A stretch of 64,000 bases of DNA, taken from the NCBI GenBank assembly GCA_028293285.1, contig JAQGPC010000279.1, forward strand, positions 1 to 64,000, written 5' to 3'. The stretch's first letter is position 1, and every line of letters starts with the position of its first letter. The position numbers and the translations under genes were made by a program. Positions 32,043 to 40,439 of the stretch are shown here, piece after piece. The DNA is from Pedosphaera sp. GTDB lineage: Bacteria > Verrucomicrobiota > Verrucomicrobiia > Limisphaerales > Pedosphaeraceae. Under the pieces are notes generated by a model, which saw nothing but the letters and a program-made list of their open reading frames with translations, searched no databases and was not told the origin of the DNA.

Positions 32043-32813
32043 ATGATTGAACTCATCCATCTGGTTAAGCGGTTTGGAGATCTCACAGCAGTTGATGACA
32101 TCAGCCTGAGTGTGCCGCGGGGCGAATTCTTCGCGGTTCTGGGGCCGAATGCCGCAGGGAAGACCACGACCATCAAAATTCTTACCGGACTGATTAAACC
32201 CACTTCCGGCATTGCGCGTGTCGGTGGTTTCGATGTGCAGACCCATCCTTTGGAGGCGCGGCGCCGGATGGCGTTCGTGCCGGATTTTCCATTCCTCTAT
32301 GAGAAACTTACCCCGTGGGAATTCTTTCGTTTTACCGGCCAATTATTCCAAATGGATGATGCGCGCATTCAATCCGCCGGGCGCGAGTTGATCACCCGTT
32401 TCAATCTCGAGGCTTATGTGAACAAGCCGATCGAGGGGCTTTCTCACGGCACCCGGCAAAGGGTCGCAATTGTTTCAGCACTCCTGCATGACCCGGAGGT
32501 ATTCGTGATTGATGAACCGATGGTGGGGCTGGATCCGCACCACGCACGGGTAGTGAAAGATATTTTGAAGGAGCGATCACTGGCTGGCATGACAGTATTC
32601 CTTTCCACCCACCAATTAAGTGTGGCTGAAGAAATGGCGGATCGCATCGGCATTATCCACCAGGGCCGGTTGGTCGCGGCAGGCACTCGTGACGAGCTTC
32701 GTCGTCAAAGTGGGGCTTCCGGACCGTTGGAAAAAACTTTTCTTGCCCTTACTGCCCAGGAAGCCAATCTGGTTGAGGAAAAAGGCCCGACCAGGGAAAA
32801 TTCTCCCTCTTAA
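32043..32813 (+). CDS. ABC transporter ATP-binding protein (ABC-2/DrrA-like)
   Basis: The product has Walker A (GPNAAGKTTTIKIL), the Q-loop replaced by FVPDFPFLYEKLT, a signature of the ABC-2 kind (LSHGTRQRVAI), Walker B with the catalytic Glu (VFVIDEPMVGLDP), and the switch His (LSTHQLSVAE). It therefore energises an ABC-2 type exporter on the cytoplasmic side. No permease gene adjoins it: the following 430 bases are non-coding. The permease may be encoded elsewhere; the one at 2797 is a formal candidate only. The preceding membrane-anchored protein may belong to the same system. Confidence 0.92.
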   Translation: MIELIHLVKRFGDLTAVDDISLSVPRGEFFAVLGPNAAGKTTTIKILTGLIKPTSGIARVGGFDVQTHPLEARRRMAFVPDFPFLYEKLTPWEFFRFTGQLFQMDDARIQSAGRELITRFNLEAYVNKPIEGLSHGTRQRVAIVSALLHDPEVFVIDEPMVGLDPHHARVVKDILKERSLAGMTVFLSTHQLSVAEEMADRIGIIHQGRLVAAGTRDELRRQSGASGPLEKTFLALTAQEANLVEEKGPTRENSPS

Positions 32814-33243
32814 GATGGTTTTGGCTTATTGGCGGATTTTGGGCAAAACCGGTGTTATACAAGGCTTATCTTGGCAGAACCGGGCTAGTCAGAATTCCTG
32901 AAGGCGGGTTTTAAAAAAAATTTGCCGAGCTTTGAACGCATTTAGTCCGCAACAGTCAATTAGGGGACAACAATTTCCAGACGGAAGCAGTTTAACTTAG
33001 TAAGAGCTTTGGTTAGTAGGTCTGGCTTTGTGACTTGAACGAGCGTCCGGCAAACATTTGCGCAGGTGCGAAATGGCAATGGAAGTCGTTAAATACATGA
33101 CAGAACTCGGTGGTTTTTCGTGATTTAGAACGAAAAAAAGATGAAGATTTGTTTGACAGTCTTTGAGATTCTCCAGTAAAACTCTAGGGCTTTACTATTG
33201 GAACTACCTCATTGGGATAATGTCTAATTACAAAAACTGATTT
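32814..33243. other. Intergenic region, 430 bases, with putative export-locus promoter
   Basis: No convincing gene is seen. Near its end TTTTTCGT (33114-33121) and ACGAAAAA (33130-33137) form a perfect 8-bp inverted repeat. Sixteen bases later TTGACA (33153-33158) and TAAAAC (33177-33182), 18 apart, could be the promoter of the outer-membrane barrel gene. A short 27-codon ORF from 32816 lacks support. Confidence 0.4.
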
Positions 33244-34551
33244 ATGAAAAACATGATAGCCTCCGCCGGGATTATAACGCTTGGCGCTGTGGGGGTTCAG
33301 ACTGCTGACGCTCAATTCCTGGCAGCTGGCGCCGAAAAACCATGGAGTGTCTCGGGAACTTTGCGTGGCTTTTACGACGATAATTATAATACGCAGCCTG
33401 ATGGGCCCAGTCGTGTTGATAGTTTTGGTTTTGAAATCAGGCCGGCGGCAACTTTAAATCTTTCGCTGCCGCAAACCACCCTCTCGCTGAGTTACGTCTA
33501 CGACATGAAGTATTATGATGATCGGCCGAGGAACAAGGCGGATCACAGTCATGACTTCGAGGTTTTTGTAAATCATAATTTCAGTCCGCGGTACTCTTTG
33601 GATTTTACGGACAGCTTCGTCATCGCGCAGGAGCCGGAAGTGTTGGATCGTACCTTGAGCACTCCCTTGCGTTCCAATGGTAACAACATACGAAACAATG
33701 GCGTTTTTAATTTCCATGCGGAGATGACAGAATTGCTTGGTTTTGTATTTGGATATTCGAACAGCTTCTTTGATTACGAAGAAAATGCTGGCAACCTGCC
33801 TCTTGGTAATCCTGGTCCAAGCCGCTCGGCCTTGCTGGATCGTATTGAACACCTGGTTACATTGAATTCACGCTGGCACGTCCGGCCGGAAACCACGGGT
33901 ATTTTGGGTTATCAATTCGGCGCTGTGGATTACATCAGCAATGAGTCGATTGGATCCACGCCTCCTATCTTTGTGCCTCCTGCGACCATTATTCCTGGAA
34001 GGCCGATCGCCGCTTCCACGCGTAATAATTATTCTCATTACCTTTACATCGGTGTGGATCATAATTTCCGGCGCGACTTGATTGCTTCAGCCAAGGTGGG
34101 TGGTCAATATACGGACTATTACAACGATCCCACAGGGAAAACCTCGCTCAATCCTTATGCCGATCTCAGCCTGAGCTATAGCTACATGGACGGTGGGACT
34201 TTGGTAGTAGGTTTTCGTCATTCGCGCAATCCAACAGATGTTGCTACTCCAAGCGCGAACGAAGTCACGCAAGATCAGGAATCATCAGCTTTGTACGGTA
34301 CCATCGTTCAGAAGATAACGCCTAAATTAACTGGCACATTAACCGGCCAATTCCAATATTCAACCTTCAATGGCGGCGCCGCCAATAATCAGAGCGACAC
34401 CATCTATTTGTTGGGCGTGAATCTGGCCTATCAGTTCACTCATTACCTGTCTGCGGAATTGGGTTATAATTACGACAAGCTTGACTCAGCTATAGGTGCT
34501 CGTACTTTTGACCGCAACCGGGTATATCTGGGAGTGACTGCCAGCTATTAA
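33244..34551 (+). CDS. Outer-membrane beta-barrel protein of the export locus
   Basis: A signal peptide (MKNMIASAGIITLGAVGVQT, ending ADAQ) is followed by ~410 residues of alternating polar and apolar strands rich in Tyr, Asp and Asn, such as LSLSYVYDMKYYDDRPRNKA and VDHNFRRDLIASAKVGGQYT. The protein ends LGVTASY, and a terminal aromatic residue is the usual recognition signal of outer-membrane barrels. Barrels of this kind often precede polysaccharide export genes in Verrucomicrobiota, and here a Wzc-type kinase follows. A terminator-like hairpin lies between the two genes, so read-through may be regulated. Confidence 0.8.
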   Translation: MKNMIASAGIITLGAVGVQTADAQFLAAGAEKPWSVSGTLRGFYDDNYNTQPDGPSRVDSFGFEIRPAATLNLSLPQTTLSLSYVYDMKYYDDRPRNKADHSHDFEVFVNHNFSPRYSLDFTDSFVIAQEPEVLDRTLSTPLRSNGNNIRNNGVFNFHAEMTELLGFVFGYSNSFFDYEENAGNLPLGNPGPSRSALLDRIEHLVTLNSRWHVRPETTGILGYQFGAVDYISNESIGSTPPIFVPPATIIPGRPIAASTRNNYSHYLYIGVDHNFRRDLIASAKVGGQYTDYYNDPTGKTSLNPYADLSLSYSYMDGGTLVVGFRHSRNPTDVATPSANEVTQDQESSALYGTIVQKITPKLTGTLTGQFQYSTFNGGAANNQSDTIYLLGVNLAYQFTHYLSAELGYNYDKLDSAIGARTFDRNRVYLGVTASY

Positions 34552-34578
34552 CCGTTAACCAAATTAAGCGATTGGGGG

Positions 34579-34611
34579 CTGGGCTAATTATGATCTAGCC
34601 CCTATTTTTTT
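34579..34611 (+). terminator. Terminator/attenuator abutting the tyrosine-kinase start codon
   Basis: GGGCTA (34581-34586) pairs with TAGCCC (34596-34601), followed by TATTTTTTT, ending 5 bases before the ATG at 34617. It leaves no room for a separate Shine-Dalgarno sequence. Confidence 0.65.
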
Positions 34612-34616
34612 GACGT

Positions 34617-36776
34617 ATGGATCCTTTAAAGACATCTTCGCCAGTTGAAACCAAGCTGCATTTTCTTGATTACTGGCGCATCATCCGCATCCGCAAGACC
34701 GTCATTCTGGCAGTCTTTTTGCTGGTGGTGATCACGGCAACCATCGTCACGTTTATTTTACCGGAACTTTTTTCCAGCTCAGCGCGGATTAAAGTCGAAC
34801 GGGACGGGACGGATGTGGCGAGTGTGGGCGGAGCGCCTAACTACGCCAGCGTGTACGATCCTTACTTCATTCAGACCGAATTCGAAGTCATTCAGTCCGA
34901 AGTGATCCTCGACAAGGTGATTGCAAATCTGGATCTGAACACTGCCTGGGGTAAGAAATACAACACGGGGGGCAAACTCAAGACCACGGAAACCCGGGCC
35001 TTGCTCAAGCGCATGATTGATTTGCACCCGGCTCGCAATACCAGCTTGATTGATATTCGGGTGAACAGTGATTCTCCAAAGGAAGCGGCTGATATCGCTA
35101 ATCAAATCGCGCTGGTTTACCAGCTTCATCGCCAGGAAGTGAGGATGAAACTAAGTTCCAACGGCATTGAAGTTTTTAAAAGAGAGCTGCTGGAGCAAAC
35201 CAAGCTGATTACCGCACAGGAGGAGAAGGTTGATAAATTGCGCAAGGATTTGGGCGTTACGGATCTTGGTCCGCAAGATGCAACCTCGAAAAACACGCCG
35301 GAGCCACAGACCGTGATGCAGTATAACACGCTCAAGATCGATGCCGAAACACAATACGTCAAGGAAGACAAACTGCTCAGCCAGCTCAAACAACTGAAAC
35401 CAGCCGAACTGCGACAGGCAATTCCCACCGCTGCACCGGACAGCATTTTAATACAACTGCTTCAGGACCTGATTGGGGCCGAAACCAAGCTGGTGACGTT
35501 GACAACGGATTATGGGCCTGAAAATCCCGAAGTGTTGCGCACGCAAAGGCTGGTGAATGAGTTAAACGTCAAGATTGATGCTCGTGTCTGGGGGATTATT
35601 GTCGGTATTGATGCCCGCGTCGCCTCCCTGCAGGCGGTGGTTCATAATTCGGAAGATAAAGTCAAAGAAGCCAAATCAAACGATCTGTACTTGGCGGAAA
35701 AGAGTCGGCCGTACTTTCTCGAAAAGGCGGAATTGGATCATCTGAAAAGATTTCGTGACATCATTGCCTTGCGGGCGGCCCAGGAACGGGTGGACAAGGA
35801 TCTGCCTAAAAGCACCATGGTGGAAATCATTGAGACGGCTGAGCCGAGTACGCGTCCGGTGCGCCCTAACAAGCCTTTGAACATTGCCCTGGGAATTGTC
35901 ATTGGGCTGGTGGTAGGCATTGGTCTGGCATTCTTCATCGAATACCTGGATACCAGCGTGAAAACAATTGACGATGTGGAGCGCACGTTGCAAGCACCGG
36001 TGCTTGGGGTCATTCCGCAGAACGTCGGTTATTTGCTGGAGGAAGGTGTGGAAAGCCCGCATGCGGAAGCATATCGAGTGCTACGCACTAATTTATTGTT
36101 CTCCCGCAAGGATGACAAGCTGAACACGGTTGCCGTGGTAAGCGCAGGCGCTGGTGAAGGCAAATCAACGACGGTGTTTAATCTGGCAACGGTATTTGCC
36201 CAGAGCGGGCAGCGCGTGTTGGTGGTGGATTCCGATCTGCGCCGTCCGACCTTGCACAAGCTGGTTAATGTTGCGAACACCATTGGTTTGACCAACTACC
36301 TGTTGAAGCAAAACACGCTGGAGGAAGTGATCCAAACCAGCAGTTTGCCGACGCTTCACTTCATGTCGAGTGGCAAGCTCCCCAGCAGTTCCCTGGGCAT
36401 CCTGAGTTCTGCGCAGATGAAGGACCTGATCAGCGAGTTGAAGCAACGTTACGATTTCGTCTTCTTTGATTCGCCGCCCATCATGGGCGTCAGTGATGCC
36501 TCCATCCTGGCCAGCGAAGTGGACATGACTTTGCAAGTCATCCAATACCGCCGGTACCCGCAACCGATGAACATCCGGGCCAAACAATTGATCGAAAAGG
36601 TGGGCGGCAATTTGATAGGAATTGTGCTCAACAACATCAATATGTCTCAGGATGAAAGCTACTATTACTACAGTGGCTACTATCATGATTACTATTCGAA
36701 GAACGAAGATGACGATGCGCAATCAAACGGTTCTGCCGAAGGCAAGCCGCGCGCGGACATCAAGCCGAAGTACTAG
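34617..36776 (+). CDS. Wzc-type polysaccharide co-polymerase / BY-kinase
   Basis: The 719-residue protein has a Wzz-like N-terminal domain (FLDYWRIIRIRKTVILAVFL with a membrane helix, a long coiled coil at ~175-215 and ~345-385), a second helix at ~425-445, and a cytoplasmic kinase domain. The kinase shows Walker A (SAGAGEGKSTTVFN, ~508-521), Walker A' (RVLVVDSDLRRPTLH) and Walker B (FVFFDSPPIMGVSD). The C-terminal tail has a Tyr cluster (SYYYYSGYYHDYYSK) that is the usual autophosphorylation site. It controls chain length and export of a surface polysaccharide together with the Wza-like protein that follows. No glycosyltransferase or Wzx/Wzy genes are present. Confidence 0.92.
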   Translation: MDPLKTSSPVETKLHFLDYWRIIRIRKTVILAVFLLVVITATIVTFILPELFSSSARIKVERDGTDVASVGGAPNYASVYDPYFIQTEFEVIQSEVILDKVIANLDLNTAWGKKYNTGGKLKTTETRALLKRMIDLHPARNTSLIDIRVNSDSPKEAADIANQIALVYQLHRQEVRMKLSSNGIEVFKRELLEQTKLITAQEEKVDKLRKDLGVTDLGPQDATSKNTPEPQTVMQYNTLKIDAETQYVKEDKLLSQLKQLKPAELRQAIPTAAPDSILIQLLQDLIGAETKLVTLTTDYGPENPEVLRTQRLVNELNVKIDARVWGIIVGIDARVASLQAVVHNSEDKVKEAKSNDLYLAEKSRPYFLEKAELDHLKRFRDIIALRAAQERVDKDLPKSTMVEIIETAEPSTRPVRPNKPLNIALGIVIGLVVGIGLAFFIEYLDTSVKTIDDVERTLQAPVLGVIPQNVGYLLEEGVESPHAEAYRVLRTNLLFSRKDDKLNTVAVVSAGAGEGKSTTVFNLATVFAQSGQRVLVVDSDLRRPTLHKLVNVANTIGLTNYLLKQNTLEEVIQTSSLPTLHFMSSGKLPSSSLGILSSAQMKDLISELKQRYDFVFFDSPPIMGVSDASILASEVDMTLQVIQYRRYPQPMNIRAKQLIEKVGGNLIGIVLNNINMSQDESYYYYSGYYHDYYSKNEDDDAQSNGSAEGKPRADIKPKY

Positions 36777-36805
36777 CACATATAATTATTCTGTTTTACG
36801 CAAAC

Positions 36806-37456
36806 ATGCACATGATTAAATATTTAGGGCGTTATATTACAGGGGCAGCGATTCTATTGACGGGCATTTTACTAATAGGCTGTGGGAGATCTAGTGGCGG
36901 TTTTAGGTATGACCCTCTGGCTGATGGACGGGCACCGATGGGGGCAGGGGCTCCTGTCCAAGCAGATGCTCCGATTGGGGATCAGGTCCTGCACGTGGGT
37001 GATTCAATCACAGTTTCCTTCCAGGATTTGGTTAACCCGGTGTTTCCGATCGATCAAGCAGTCAAAGAGGATGGTTCAATCACTTTGATCTATAACCAGA
37101 GGTTTCAGGCAGCCGGCAAGACCGTCAATGCGTTGGAAAAAGAGATTCATGACCGATATGTTCCACGTTACTTCGTCAACATGACCCCGACCATCAAGAC
37201 CGCGGAACGCTTTTATTCGGTCGGAGGAGAAGTCAAGACCCCGAACCGGCAGGTTTACTCCGGGCGCATGACTGTGGTGGGGGCAATCAATACAGCGGGT
37301 GGCTTCACCGACTATGCCAGGAAGAGCAAAATCCAAGTGACACGGGCCAACGGCAAAACGGTTAAAGTAAATTACGATAAGGCTTTGAGAGATCCCAAGG
37401 AAAATTTGGAAATCTTTCCCAATGATGACGTCCATGTGCCCAAGCGGATTTTCTAA
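36806..37456 (+). CDS. Wza-like polysaccharide export lipoprotein
   Basis: The start MHMIKYLGRYITGAAILLTG ends in lipobox LIGC. The poly-export motif follows: VLHVGDSITVSFQDLVN, then VKEDGSITLIYNQRFQAAGK and LEKEIHDRYVPRYFVNMTPT. A single SLBB-like segment (FYSVGGEVKTPNRQVYSGRM, then GGFTDYARKSKIQVTRANG) ends the protein. At 216 residues it is shorter than Wza (~380), lacking the second SLBB region and the C-terminal outer-membrane helix, so it may form a channel only with the barrel protein encoded upstream. It shares a one-base overlap (TAATG) with the FHA gene. Confidence 0.9.
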   Translation: MHMIKYLGRYITGAAILLTGILLIGCGRSSGGFRYDPLADGRAPMGAGAPVQADAPIGDQVLHVGDSITVSFQDLVNPVFPIDQAVKEDGSITLIYNQRFQAAGKTVNALEKEIHDRYVPRYFVNMTPTIKTAERFYSVGGEVKTPNRQVYSGRMTVVGAINTAGGFTDYARKSKIQVTRANGKTVKVNYDKALRDPKENLEIFPNDDVHVPKRIF

Positions 37457-37845
37457 TGATCCAGTTTAAAATTCTTTCCGGCAAAATGGCGGGCACCGAA
37501 TTGGTAGCCCGCCATTTTCCTTTTCAGATTGGACGGTCTGCCACCGCTGACCTTCGACTTGAAGAAGAAGGAGTATGGGACCAGCACCTTGAATTGATGT
37601 TTGAACCCACCGCCGGGTTTGTGCTGACTACCAAACCAAACGCTTTGGCATCCATCAATGGTCAGCCTTTTCAGGAGGCAGTTCTGCGTAATGGCGATGC
37701 CATCGAGATCGGTGCGCTTAAAATGCGCTTTTGGTTGGGAGAAACGCGCCAAGGCACCCTGCGGATTCGCGAGGGTTTGATCTGGGCCGGTCTGGTAATC
37801 ATCACCGCTGCACAATTTGGCTTGGTTTACTGGCTGCTCAATTAA
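37456..37845 (+). CDS. Tail-anchored FHA-domain protein
   Basis: The 129-residue protein is an FHA domain ([20 protein letters not shown], with GRS; then DQHLEL, where the usual Ser-x-x-His reads Asp-x-x-His; then [20 protein letters not shown]) followed by a single C-terminal membrane segment ([21 protein letters not shown]). FHA domains bind phosphothreonine peptides, so it probably senses a phosphorylation state at the inner membrane. It is translated together with the Wza-like gene. The stop codons of this gene and purH overlap in TTAA. Confidence 0.85.
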   Translation: MIQFKILSGKMAGTELVARHFPFQIGRSATADLRLEEEGVWDQHLELMFEPTAGFVLTTKPNALASINGQPFQEAVLRNGDAIEIGALKMRFWLGETRQGTLRIREGLIWAGLVIITAAQFGLVYWLLN

Positions 37846-39392
37846 TGACGGAAGTGGCGGACTCCAGTGAATGCCATGGCGAGATTTCGCTCATCAGCCG
37901 CAGCAATTACTTCTGCATCCCGCACTGAACCACCAGGCTGAATGGCGGCAGTGGCTCCCGCTTCGGCGGCGGCAATCAAGCCATCGGGGAAGGGAAAGAA
38001 AGCATCGCTGCAGACAATGCTGCCTGGGAGCGATAAACCGGCCTCTCCCGCTTTCCAGACTGCGATGCGACTGGAATCCACCCGGCTCATTTGTCCCGCG
38101 CCTATGCCCAACGTGCGATCTGCTCCCACGTAAACGATGGCATTCGATTTTACGTGCTTCACCACCCGCCAACCGAAGAGCATGGCTTGCAACTCGGTTT
38201 CGGTCGGTTGGCGCTTGGTAACTATCTTCAAGTCGGAAGCCCTGGTAATCTTAAGGTCCCGCTCTTGGAGTAAAAAAGAATCTGCGCCGACACTGCGCAC
38301 ATCCCACGGCTTTGCAGAAAGTGGATTCTTCAATACTTTCAACAGGCGCAGATTTTTCTTCCTTTGCAACAGCGCCAATGCATCCGGGAGGAAATCCGGC
38401 GCCACGATAACTTCGCTGAAAATCTCGACGATGGCTTCCGCGCAGGCAAGGTCGAGTGGCTGATTCACTGCAATAATTCCTCCGAAGGGAGCTTGTTTAT
38501 CCGTGGCGTAAGCTTTATCCCAGGCTTCACGCAAAGTCGTTCCCTGTCCCATGCCGCAAGGATTGGTATGTTTTAAAATAGCCAGGGTGGGCTGCTCGCC
38601 ATTGAACTCAGCAATCAAACTCGCAGCAGCGGTGAGATCCAAAATGTTGTTATAAGAAAGTTCTTTTCCGTGCAATTGTTGGAAATAATCCTGGAAACGC
38701 CCATAGAGTGCGGCTGCTTGATGTGGGTTTTCTCCATAACGTAACGGTTGCGCCATTGGTGCCTGGAGAAGCAGGGAGGAGGGCAAGGAAGTGGACGAAG
38801 GCTCGAAAGCTTTGGCAAGATGCGCTGCGATGGCTCCATCATATTCAGCCGTGCGCGCGAAGACTTTGGCTGCGAGTTTGCGGCGCAGTTCCAGTGTGGT
38901 GTTGCCGGTTTCGGTCACTTGCCGGGCTACTTCTTCATAATCTTTCGGGTCCACTACCACGGTGACGCTTTCATGATTCTTGGCCGCGCTACGCAACATC
39001 GAAGGGCCGCCAATATCAATATTTTCGATGGCTTCGTGAAGTGTCACGTCGGGCTTGGCCACGGTCTGTTCAAATGGATACAGGTTTACCACGACGAGAT
39101 CGATCGGTTCAATTTGGTGGGTCTTGGCAGCCGTTTCATGATTGGCATTGCCGCGGATATACAGCAGGCCGCCATGGATTTTGGGATGCAAGGTTTTGAC
39201 CCGGCCATCCATCATCTCAGGGAAGCCGGTGTACGCGCTGAGATCCATAACTTCAAGTCCTGCTTCACGCAGCGCTTTGGCCGTGCCGCCAGTGGAAATG
39301 AGTTTCACGCCCGCGCGGATGAGGGCATGGGCGAGGGGAATGAGTCCGGTTTTATCAGAAACAGAAAGAAGCGCGCGTTGAATGGTTGCCAT
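37842..39392 (-). CDS. purH: PurH: AICAR transformylase / IMP cyclohydrolase
   Basis: The ATG at 39392 ([20 protein letters not shown]) gives 516 residues, the normal length; the track adds 13. The N-terminal MGS-like IMP cyclohydrolase domain has [19 protein letters not shown] and [20 protein letters not shown]. The C-terminal AICAR transformylase domain has [12 protein letters not shown] (the catalytic Lys-His), [13 protein letters not shown], and a final [20 protein letters not shown] with [12 protein letters not shown]-like end. It carries out the last two steps of purine synthesis, using 10-formyl-THF, in the cytosol. It converges on the FHA gene by a 4-base overlap. Confidence 0.97.
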   Translation of the reverse strand: MATIQRALLSVSDKTGLIPLAHALIRAGVKLISTGGTAKALREAGLEVMDLSAYTGFPEMMDGRVKTLHPKIHGGLLYIRGNANHETAAKTHQIEPIDLVVVNLYPFEQTVAKPDVTLHEAIENIDIGGPSMLRSAAKNHESVTVVVDPKDYEEVARQVTETGNTTLELRRKLAAKVFARTAEYDGAIAAHLAKAFEPSSTSLPSSLLLQAPMAQPLRYGENPHQAAALYGRFQDYFQQLHGKELSYNNILDLTAAASLIAEFNGEQPTLAILKHTNPCGMGQGTTLREAWDKAYATDKQAPFGGIIAVNQPLDLACAEAIVEIFSEVIVAPDFLPDALALLQRKKNLRLLKVLKNPLSAKPWDVRSVGADSFLLQERDLKITRASDLKIVTKRQPTETELQAMLFGWRVVKHVKSNAIVYVGADRTLGIGAGQMSRVDSSRIAVWKAGEAGLSLPGSIVCSDAFFPFPDGLIAAAEAGATAAIQPGGSVRDAEVIAAADERNLAMAFTGVRHFRH

Positions 39393-39505
39393 AAGCGGGA
39401 TAAAATCTTCCAGATGTGTGTCCCGAGTCAATGGACAAATCTACTGGCGAATTCGCACTTGCCAATATAGGTTGGGATTTGTCAGATTACCCGTCCGTTT
39501 CGGTT

Positions 39506-39580
39506 GCGCGGTTAGCTCAGTGGTAGAGCATTACCTTGACACGGTAGGGGTCAGAGGTTCGAAACCTCTACCGCGCACCA
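39506..39580 (+). tRNA. tRNA-Val (GAC)
   Basis: The acceptor stem GCGCGGT / ACCGCGC, D-arm GCTCAGTGGTAGAGC, anticodon arm TTACC-TTGACAC-GGTAG with anticodon GAC, and T-arm AGAGG-TTCGAAA-CCTCT are all present, with an encoded CCA end. It reads Val codons GUC and GUU. Confidence 0.96.
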
Positions 39581-39769
39581 TCTCTCGAAAAATGAAGTAT
39601 CCGTATTTTTACGTGAAATTTTCCGTATTAGTGGGGAATTGATTTCAGCTTCTTTTCTGTTACGTTCATCTTACGGCTTTACCAGATTTTGTGAACAGGT
39701 TGCGGCGTGGAATGTCCATTAACCGTGAGTGTTTGTGCGGTAATCAAACTTAGAAAGCAAAGAAGTAAT

Positions 39770-40165
39770 ATGAAAATGAAAGTCTCCCGTTCCTCCGGCT
39801 TTACCCTGGTGGAGATCATGATTGTAGTGGCGATTATTGGACTGTTGGCGACCATTGCCATCCCCAATTTCGTACGCGCCCGGCTCAAGGCCCAGCAGAC
39901 GGCCTGCATCAACAATCTGCGCCAGATTGACGCCGCCAAACAGGAATGGGCCTTGGAAGCCAAGGCCGGAGCCGCAGTCACGCCGCAATTAAGCAATATC
40001 CAGCCTTATCTGGGTCGTGGTACCGCAGGCACGGCCCCCACCTGCCCGGCTGACTCTGCCGCCACTTCAGCCACCAGCTATGCCATCAACGACCTACAGA
40101 CCGCTCCCACCTGCCTGATTTTGCCCGGCAATGCTGGAGATGCTACAGGCCATCATCTGGATTAA
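39770..40165 (+). CDS. Small prepilin-like protein
   Basis: From the ATG at 39770 (MKMKVSRSSG, preceded by AGAAG) the protein has 131 residues; the track start is too early. SSGFTLVEIMIVVAIIGLLA is the prepilin cleavage and methylation motif, with cleavage between G and F and the conserved Glu at +5. The N-terminal helix continues TIAIPNFVRARLKAQQTACI, matching GspG/PilE-type pseudopilins. The C-terminal part holds two Cys (TCPADS, PTCLIL) that may form a disulfide. A strong terminator follows, so it is a single-gene transcript, set between two tRNA genes. Confidence 0.88.
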   Translation: MKMKVSRSSGFTLVEIMIVVAIIGLLATIAIPNFVRARLKAQQTACINNLRQIDAAKQEWALEAKAGAAVTPQLSNIQPYLGRGTAGTAPTCPADSAATSATSYAINDLQTAPTCLILPGNAGDATGHHLD

Positions 40166-40189
40166 AACATACTGCCGGTGACAATTTCA

Positions 40190-40218
40190 AAGGCTTGGGA
40201 ACTCTCCCAAGCCTTTTT
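40190..40218 (+). terminator. Strong rho-independent terminator of the pilin-like gene
   Basis: AGGCTTGGGA (40191-40200) pairs perfectly with TCCCAAGCCT (40205-40214) around ACTC, followed by TTTTC. Confidence 0.88.
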
Positions 40219-40335
40219 CTTTGGAGGGGAAGTATCCAAGGTTTTTCAAACCTCTTTGCACTTTGAAATTCACCGTGTTGAGGAATCAGCTTGGACTTGC
40301 CGTTTGAAGCGGTAATTGGCATCTTTGGAGGGTAG

Positions 40336-40419
40336 GCGCGAGTGGTGAAATGGCAGACACGCCAGACTTAGGATCTGGTCCCGTAAGGGGTGGAGGTTCA
40401 AGTCCTCTCTCGCGCACCA
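40336..40419 (+). tRNA. tRNA-Leu (UAG)
   Basis: A class II tRNA of 84 bases with acceptor stem GCGCGAG / CTCGCGC, D-arm with GTGGTGAAATGGCAGAC, anticodon loop CTTAGGA (anticodon TAG), a variable arm (TCCCGTAAGGGG), T-arm GGAGG-TTCAAGT-CCTCT, and encoded CCA. It reads Leu codon CUA and possibly other CUN codons. Confidence 0.94.
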
Positions 40420-40439
40420 CTTCAGCAATATTCAAACCC

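Noticed and set aside
32620-32901. Plus-strand 93-aa ORF at the end of the ABC ATPase
   Set aside because: It is another frame of the ATPase gene, basic and without domain features; considered as a missing permease start but it has no membrane segment.
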